In this document: positions 59,897-64,000 of the stretch, one piece after another
Numbering within the stretch: the first letter of the stretch is position 1
Layout: each line of letters opens with the position of its first letter
NCBI GenBank assembly: GCA_945935945.1
Contig: CAMESA010000001.1
Span: 71,982 to 135,981 of the forward strand
DNA length: 64,000 nucleotides
From: an uncultured Mollicutes bacterium
GTDB taxonomy: Bacteria > Bacillota_I > Bacilli_A > RFN20 > CAG-826
Direction: 5' to 3'
Notes under the pieces: generated by a model
Database searches by the model: none
What the model was told of the DNA's origin: nothing
The model's input: only the letters and a program-made list of their open reading frames with translations
Made by a program: the position numbers and the translations under genes

Positions 59897-60478
59897 CTAT
59901 TTATTGCTAAATAATTTATAAATCTCTTTTAATTCCAATGGAGTATATTCCCTTATTTTAACTCCAACTAATTGACGTTCAAGAGCTACGATTGAATCAA
60001 TAAATACACCAAATCTCTCAATAGCCTCTTCAACGTGTTTTGGTTTGCTACTGTAAATTGTTAAAGGATTGAATACCGTATCATAATCTATGAAAGCATG
60101 ACCATCAGTATAGCCAATGGTGTATCCACCCTTGCCAAACAGTAATGAACCTTTAATCTCATAGAACTCATATAGATTTCTATGTAGCTTTCCTTTTTGA
60201 TTTAATAACTTAGATGTTAGTAGATTTAATGTTAATGTTTTAGCTAGAGATGGATATTGCTCAAAAGAATCTGTAACATCACCAGCAGGTAGCAACATCC
60301 ACCCTTCGCTAGTCAATTCATCCAATTCTAACCAACATTCTGAGCCATCATCAAAAACAATTTCACCTGCCTCATCAACTCGAATAAAACAATTAGGTTG
60401 CCAAGACTCGTGTTGAGCTTTACCCCCTAAAGTAATGTGCTTATAAGCATCACACCAACGCACTTTATCTCCCATCAT
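59897..60478 (-). CDS. Early protein with possible Tad2/DUF2829-like N-terminal domain
   Basis: A 193-residue protein. The N-terminal ~65 residues (RWCDAYKHITLGGKAQHESW, FIRVDEAGEIVFDDG, then SEGWMLLP) follow the DUF2829/Tad2 plan: an Ala-x-x-x-Leu-x-x-Gly helix, a Trp, a strand, and a final Trp. Tad2 proteins trap the cyclic-ADP-ribose signal of Thoeris immunity. The rest (residues 70-193) is unrelated and helical/beta mixed. The link is inference only. It has its own early promoter (60509), as an anti-defence gene would. Leader AAGGAGAGATAATAT. Confidence 0.5.
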   Translation of the reverse strand: MMGDKVRWCDAYKHITLGGKAQHESWQPNCFIRVDEAGEIVFDDGSECWLELDELTSEGWMLLPAGDVTDSFEQYPSLAKTLTLNLLTSKLLNQKGKLHRNLYEFYEIKGSLLFGKGGYTIGYTDGHAFIDYDTVFNPLTIYSSKPKHVEEAIERFGVFIDSIVALERQLVGVKIREYTPLELKEIYKLFSNK

Positions 60479-60508
60479 ATATTATCTCTCCTTATGACCA
60501 CATTTTTA

Positions 60509-60537
60509 ATTTTATATGAAACATTTGTTTGAGTCAA
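60509..60537 (-). promoter_or_regulatory. Early promoter upstream of the Tad2-like protein gene
   Basis: TTGACT (60537-60532), 17-bp spacer, TAAAAT (60514-60509), then TAAAAATGTGG. It is the most divergent copy. Confidence 0.75.
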
Positions 60538-60559
60538 CTAAAATTTGCAAATTATGTAT

Positions 60560-60838
60560 TTATTCGACAATTGTCCAATTATCATTACCTAAGAAATTGT
60601 CACGTAGTAATTTAACGATAATGTCTCCTACTGAATTATAACTATCAGAAACAAGACCGCGATTCGTATTTATTAAATAGTAGTCTACCTCAATATCAAA
60701 GGCAATAGAAGTTCCAATCATGTAAATATCTCCCTCATCACTTTTAACCTTTGAACCCACTTTTAAATTTAATAATGCTTCAATATTGTCTAATGTTTCA
60801 TCTTGATATGCAATAATATCGTCTTTAGTGTATGCCAT
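60560..60838 (-). CDS. Small early protein of unknown function (92 aa)
   Basis: A 92-residue acidic protein. Helical start (DIIAYQDETLDNIEALLNL), then beta strands with a Gly-rich turn (KVGSKVKSDEGDIYMIGTSIA) and an acidic end. It looks like a small SH3- or Tudor-like fold but no family is recognised. GAGGAAGTGAAATA precedes the ATG, which overlaps the stop of the preceding gene (TAATG), so translation is coupled. Confidence 0.6.
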   Translation of the reverse strand: MAYTKDDIIAYQDETLDNIEALLNLKVGSKVKSDEGDIYMIGTSIAFDIEVDYYLINTNRGLVSDSYNSVGDIIVKLLRDNFLGNDNWTIVE

Positions 60839-61038
60839 TATTTCACTTCCTCTTCTTCTTTATTTTCTTTAGCTTGTTCCATTTCCTCATGTAATGCTTT
60901 GGCGAATTCTTGCCAATCCTCATCAGTCATATTCATGTATTGGTCTGCTAATGTTTTTGACATTTTATTCACCTTTTGCTCTTTTAATTGCTCCTTAATC
61001 TTATTCTTTTTGTATTGTCTATAGTTTGTATTTGCCAT
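60838..61038 (-). CDS. Small charged early protein (66 aa)
   Basis: 66 residues: a basic N-terminus (NYRQYKKNKIKEQLKEQK) and an acidic C-terminal tail (EEMEQAKENKEEEEVK) around a short helical core (LADQYMNMTDEDWQEFAKAL). It is likely to be fully helical. AAAGGAAGGATAGAGT precedes the ATG. It is coupled to the 92-residue gene by a TAATG overlap and follows the homing endonuclease gene. Function unknown. Confidence 0.6.
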   Translation of the reverse strand: MANTNYRQYKKNKIKEQLKEQKVNKMSKTLADQYMNMTDEDWQEFAKALHEEMEQAKENKEEEEVK

Positions 61039-61054
61039 ACTCTATCCTTCCTTT

Positions 61055-62260
61055 CTATTCTGCTTCTTCCATATACAAGTGTTTGTCTTGCTCCCATTCT
61101 TCTGAATCGGCAATATAAAACCCCAACAGCCCGTACTGTCTACTACTCACAAAATGTGGCTTTCCTTCTATTTTACCATTTCCATTGGCTATCCTTAGTA
61201 TCAATGTGTTATCTTTGTAACCAAATAGTTTGGCTATTTCTGCTGTTTTACCTTTGGTTAATATCTTATTGTCCTTAATCACTACAATTGTACGTGTATT
61301 TGTTTGCCTTATGTAGGTACACAATCCAAGTTCTTCGCCCTTGCTCAGATATCTTCCGATAGTTGTATCACATAGCCCAAATTGATCTGCTATCTCAACA
61401 GTGTTGTCACCGGTTTTATTGTAATAATTTATAACTTCAATCATTAAACTATTGGTTGCTTTCATTGATATGTCCTTCCAATTTACGTTGCTTAGGTCAA
61501 ATAAAACGCTCAGTTTTGAATTCATAATTGAACTTCTTATCCACTCCATTTCAGACTTTCTGCAATCTAAAGCTATGTAGTCATATCCTTTTGAAATGGC
61601 TAAATCCATCTTATACCTATCGTTCTCTTGCTCTTCTTCGAGGGTTCTCTTCCCAAATCCCCTCTCATAATGTTGTGCTCCATGTGTCTCTATAATGAGT
61701 TCAACTGATGGGACGTAGAAGTCATATCTCACTCCCTCATTCCCTATTTTAAATTGTGCTTTGAAGCTAACACCTAATTCAGCCAATAAGTTAGCCATAA
61801 ATTTCTCTGCATAAGAAAATCCATCTGAGCAGTAAGAACAAGAAAATCCTTCTCTTAACAATCTTCTTGGTGTCATTTCTTTCAAGCCCCCACAGTTTGG
61901 GCAAATCATCTTTAATTTTTTATTTACGCCAATCTTATACTTGTATACATCTTCATCATTGGCGAAATACTTAATAAGATGGGGATGTGTTGTTGCAATA
62001 TCGTCAACCCCACCTATAGGGGTTCTCCTTGTTGGTATAGAGCCATGACATCCATTATAGCATTTAATCGCCTTTCTTTTTAATTCTTTCGTTATTACAT
62101 TTCTTGTTGCCCCACAACTTTTACACTTCTGTATAGATAAGTAATTCTTTGTGATTGTAGTTAAATTTGTCATTTTTCCACATTCTTCATCTGTATAATA
62201 TCTAATTAGCTCCCACCGTTCTTCGTTTATTTGCTGTATCTCTTCCCTTTTAATAGCTAT
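61055..62260 (-). CDS. EDxHD/Vsr-like homing endonuclease with probable non-AUG start
   Basis: The nuclease core is RYDFYVPSVELIIETHGAQHYE, with zinc ribbons (KCKSCGATRN, CPNCGGLKE, CSYCSDG), a helix-turn-helix (TVEIADQFGLCDTTI) and a NUMOD1-like C-terminus. The first ATG (62173) has a poor ribosome site, yet the frame continues upstream with residues that match the paralogue at 45191-46537 (NEERWELIRYYTDEE against NWEWIKNLTREE). No ATG/GTG/TTG is found there; candidates are ATA 62260 or ATT 62254, which overlap the guanylate-kinase-like gene's stop (TTATAG). Translation may be coupled and weak. Confidence 0.7.
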   Translation of the reverse strand: MAIKREEIQQINEERWELIRYYTDEECGKMTNLTTITKNYLSIQKCKSCGATRNVITKELKRKAIKCYNGCHGSIPTRRTPIGGVDDIATTHPHLIKYFANDEDVYKYKIGVNKKLKMICPNCGGLKEMTPRRLLREGFSCSYCSDGFSYAEKFMANLLAELGVSFKAQFKIGNEGVRYDFYVPSVELIIETHGAQHYERGFGKRTLEEEQENDRYKMDLAISKGYDYIALDCRKSEMEWIRSSIMNSKLSVLFDLSNVNWKDISMKATNSLMIEVINYYNKTGDNTVEIADQFGLCDTTIGRYLSKGEELGLCTYIRQTNTRTIVVIKDNKILTKGKTAEIAKLFGYKDNTLILRIANGNGKIEGKPHFVSSRQYGLLGFYIADSEEWEQDKHLYMEEAE

Positions 62261-62853
62261 AACACTCCTTTGTTCTCTAAGTATGTCGATATTGCATATG
62301 CGGCATGGTCGCTTGTGGGCGGATTTGTTATGGTGTAGTCCACAATTTCTTTGGCATCTTTAAACTGTATTTCATCATCATTGATACGTCTCATGGCTTC
62401 TTGTAATACCTCGTAGGTCATTCTATCTCGATCTAAATAACGTTGCACACGAATATTAACATCTACATCAATGAAGAATGAAGCAATCTTGATGTCAGTA
62501 TCTTGATAATACTCTTTCAACTCTTGAAGTCCATTAATGTCAAGAATCATGATAAGATGACCTTCGGATAATTTATCGCTAATCTCTGCTTCACTCATGC
62601 CATAGAACCAAGTATTACCATCTGCAACTTGGTATGACCTTGTTTCAACAAATGAGCCATTGCTATACATACCCTCAAATTCTGCATCATCAATGAAATA
62701 ATATTCTCGACCATTGACTTCATTCTTACGCATAGGGCGAGTAGTGTGAGATACACAAGTTTGTAGGTTTGAGTATTTGCCTACTAGATTGTTTAGTGTT
62801 GTATCTTTGCCACTTGCCCCTTTTCCACATAGTACAATAATTGAATTATTCAC
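62257..62853 (-). CDS. gmk: Guanylate kinase-like nucleotide kinase
   Basis: A 198-residue P-loop kinase. Walker A is LCGKGASGKDT (~residues 8-18), and the GMP-binding block is SHTTRPMRKNEVNGREYYFI, nearly as in cellular guanylate kinases. LIMILDINGLQELKE and a lid with Arg (IRVQRYLDRDRMT) follow. It phosphorylates GMP/dGMP, feeding dGTP supply. The start is GTG 62853 with GGAGG seven bases upstream. The homing endonuclease frame overlaps its last codon. A specialised role in modified nucleotides is possible but not shown. Confidence 0.85.
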   Translation of the reverse strand: MNNSIIVLCGKGASGKDTTLNNLVGKYSNLQTCVSHTTRPMRKNEVNGREYYFIDDAEFEGMYSNGSFVETRSYQVADGNTWFYGMSEAEISDKLSEGHLIMILDINGLQELKEYYQDTDIKIASFFIDVDVNIRVQRYLDRDRMTYEVLQEAMRRINDDEIQFKDAKEIVDYTITNPPTSDHAAYAISTYLENKGVL

Positions 62854-62864
62854 AGATATTCCTC

Positions 62865-63422
62865 CTATAATTGAAAAATTGGTGTAATGCCTTTTAGGTA
62901 GTTCATAATCTTTTTAGTTGTTCTTAATGAAAATGGTGATTTATCATACTTACGAATGAAATTGATAAAATCTTCACCTTCATATAAATCTATGTATTCT
63001 TTGGTTAATTCTATTGTATTATTGGTTTTAAAATATGACTTACCTTGACACCGTTCTTCATTTAGCATTTCCTCAAATTCAAATGTACGATTCCACACAC
63101 TCAATACTTTACCTGTCATCATTGAGTATGAAGCGTAGGTTGTAAATTTCTTTCTATATTGTCCTTTAGTTGCATAACTAATCAAGAATTTAATATCTTG
63201 TGTTTCTGGACTGAATTGCACACCGTACAAATCTCCCTCTCGGACAACATATTGAATTTTACCTTTGCTTAATTTTCTTGATTTCATTCGATCTTCTGCA
63301 TGATTTGTAAAATGCACTCCATTTTTGAATACTGCATCATTTAGCAATGTCATGTAGTATCGTAATTCAACCTCTGTCATATCCTCCTTATACCTTGTCG
63401 GTATAATTGCTTTTCTACTCAT
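62865..63422 (-). CDS. Early protein with HxEDR (DUF4258-like) motif
   Basis: A 185-residue basic protein. The first ~90 residues contain HFTNHAEDRMKSRKLSKGKI followed by a VREGDLY strand, the pattern of DUF4258/RelE-like small folds in which an HAxxRMxxR helix precedes a beta sheet. Later come YASYSMMTGKVLSVWNR and a helical C-terminus. Members include putative RNases or toxins; activity here is unknown. ATG 63422 has AGGAGGAAGAGAAA upstream; a longer frame to 63509 crosses the promoter. First gene of the gmk operon. Confidence 0.55.
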   Translation of the reverse strand: MSRKAIIPTRYKEDMTEVELRYYMTLLNDAVFKNGVHFTNHAEDRMKSRKLSKGKIQYVVREGDLYGVQFSPETQDIKFLISYATKGQYRKKFTTYASYSMMTGKVLSVWNRTFEFEEMLNEERCQGKSYFKTNNTIELTKEYIDLYEGEDFINFIRKYDKSPFSLRTTKKIMNYLKGITPIFQL

Positions 63423-63476
63423 TTTCTCTCTTCCTCCTATTACACAGCCTTTCTTTAGTTTCCCTCTACATTTACT

Positions 63477-63505
63477 ATTGTATACTCTAGGTTGATAAAA
63501 GTCAA
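63477..63505 (-). promoter_or_regulatory. Early promoter upstream of the 62.9-63.4 kb gene and gmk
   Basis: TTGACT (63505-63500), 17-bp spacer, TACAAT (63482-63477), then AGTAAATGTAG. Confidence 0.82.
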
Positions 63506-63550
63506 CCAAATTTCCAAACTTTTAAAAATAAATTTAAACCCCAATTTCAG

Positions 63551-63619
63551 CTCGTCTAAGAGGTCTCAACTTATAACGTTCCAACTTATCAAGACTCTAC
63601 CCATTTCCTCTTAGACGAG
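63551..63619 (-). repeat. 13-bp inverted repeat with 43-nt loop
   Basis: CTCGTCTAAGAGG (63551-63563) and its exact reverse complement (63607-63619) enclose a 43-base loop with smaller internal pairing. It lies between a tiny membrane gene and an early promoter. It could be a terminator without a strong T-tract, or the core of a small structured RNA. Confidence 0.55.
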
Positions 63620-63643
63620 TTTATATTCATCCTAGACACTATT

Positions 63644-63742
63644 CTACAAATGATAGAATAGAATATTGCTCATTCCATAGCAGATAATAAGTGCAACAAC
63701 CCATAATCCCAAACAAATAATTGATTGTTTTAATCTCTCCAT
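63644..63742 (-). CDS. Tiny membrane peptide (32 aa)
   Basis: The ATG at 63742 follows AGGGAGAGAATAAAA and encodes 32 residues with one membrane segment (SIICLGLWVVALIICYGMSN). It lies 14 bases downstream of the 58-residue gene on the same strand. Like the peptides at 29720, 50418 and 56395 it has a good ribosome site and compact spacing, which supports it being a real gene. Role unknown. Confidence 0.55.
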   Translation of the reverse strand: MERLKQSIICLGLWVVALIICYGMSNILFYHL

Positions 63743-63756
63743 TTTTATTCTCTCCC

Positions 63757-63933
63757 TTATTCACTCTTCAAAAGTTCATCAATCTCATCTCTCAGACTTT
63801 TTAATTCATTTTTTGATAACCACATAGTTATTGTGTCGTCCACGTAATCAACAATCTTAATTTCTGCAAACACATTTGCGCTAGACACAATTCTTCTTTC
63901 TACATTAACTTCTCCATATCTATTCTTTGCCAT
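63757..63933 (-). CDS. Small early protein (58 aa)
   Basis: The ATG at 63933 follows TAAGGAGAGGTTAAT. It encodes 58 residues: a basic start (AKNRYGEVNVERRIVSSANVF), beta strands (EIKIVDYVDDTITMWL), and an amphipathic helix (SKNELKSLRDEIDELLKSE). No known family. It is the last gene inside the window on this strand; its promoter would lie beyond 63950, where the remaining bases show nothing clear. Confidence 0.6.
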   Translation of the reverse strand: MAKNRYGEVNVERRIVSSANVFAEIKIVDYVDDTITMWLSKNELKSLRDEIDELLKSE

Positions 63934-64000
63934 ATTAACCTCTCCTTACATTAATTTGAAAGTTTTACAACAATCTTTACAAGTTGTCTACAATAATTGG

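Noticed and set aside
1..64000. tRNA genes, CRISPR arrays, rRNA and insertion sequences
   Set aside because: No cloverleaf with an obvious T-arm, no spaced direct repeats and no transposase-like protein were seen on either strand.

Overview
This 64 kb window is part of a large, AT-rich tailed-phage genome. The host is probably a Gram-positive (Firmicutes) bacterium. Pointers to this are AGGAGG-type ribosome binding sites, canonical sigma-A-like promoters, a lysin with choline-binding-type repeats, Hol44- and BhlA-like holins, and class Ib (NrdEF) plus class III (NrdDG) ribonucleotide reductases. Having both reductases suggests a host that lives with and without oxygen. No terminase, capsid, portal or tail-tube genes are visible, so most of the structural module lies outside the window. 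I saw no tRNA, rRNA or CRISPR array.

Layout: (1) 1-11.5 kb, plus strand, late genes: beta-helix tailspike-like proteins, three mosaic tail fibres built from shared domains, holin-like proteins, an amidase lysin, a recombinase-like orphan and a small basic protein. (2) A 15-bp bidirectional terminator near 11.5 kb, where the late strand meets the early strand. (3) 11.5-54.5 kb, minus strand, early genes: dut, tdk, a radical SAM protein, a sigma factor, nrdG/nrdD, nrdF/trx/nrdE, Dam-type methylase, RecD2 helicase with an intein, ClpP-like protease, two further methyltransferases, DnaE-type polymerase, RecJ, primase, DnaB-like helicase, Sak4-like ATPase, SSB-like protein, RusA-like resolvase and ATP-dependent ligase. 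(4) 54.8-59.6 kb, a plus-strand island: ParM-like actin, ParR-like adaptor, three small membrane proteins and a VirB4/VirD4/HerA-like ATPase. (5) 59.9-63.9 kb, minus strand: a possible Tad2-like protein, small proteins, a guanylate-kinase-like enzyme and a homing endonuclease.

The minus-strand genes form short transcription units. Almost every unit is headed by a near-identical promoter (TTGACT/A, 17-18 bp, TATAAT, then a conserved AATAAATGTAA tract); I count 18 copies. Many units end in clear intrinsic terminators. Promoter positions also correct several gene starts, because some longer reading frames would begin inside the promoter.

Selfish elements are dense: three group I introns (nrdD, dnaE, recJ), each in an active-site motif; two of them carry endonuclease genes. 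There is also one intein (recD2) and four free-standing homing endonuclease genes, two of which seem to lack a normal start codon. The most unusual part is the plus-strand island, which looks like a plasmid-type partition locus joined to a minimal conjugation or secretion-like module. It suggests a phage-plasmid lifestyle or an undescribed DNA/protein transfer function.
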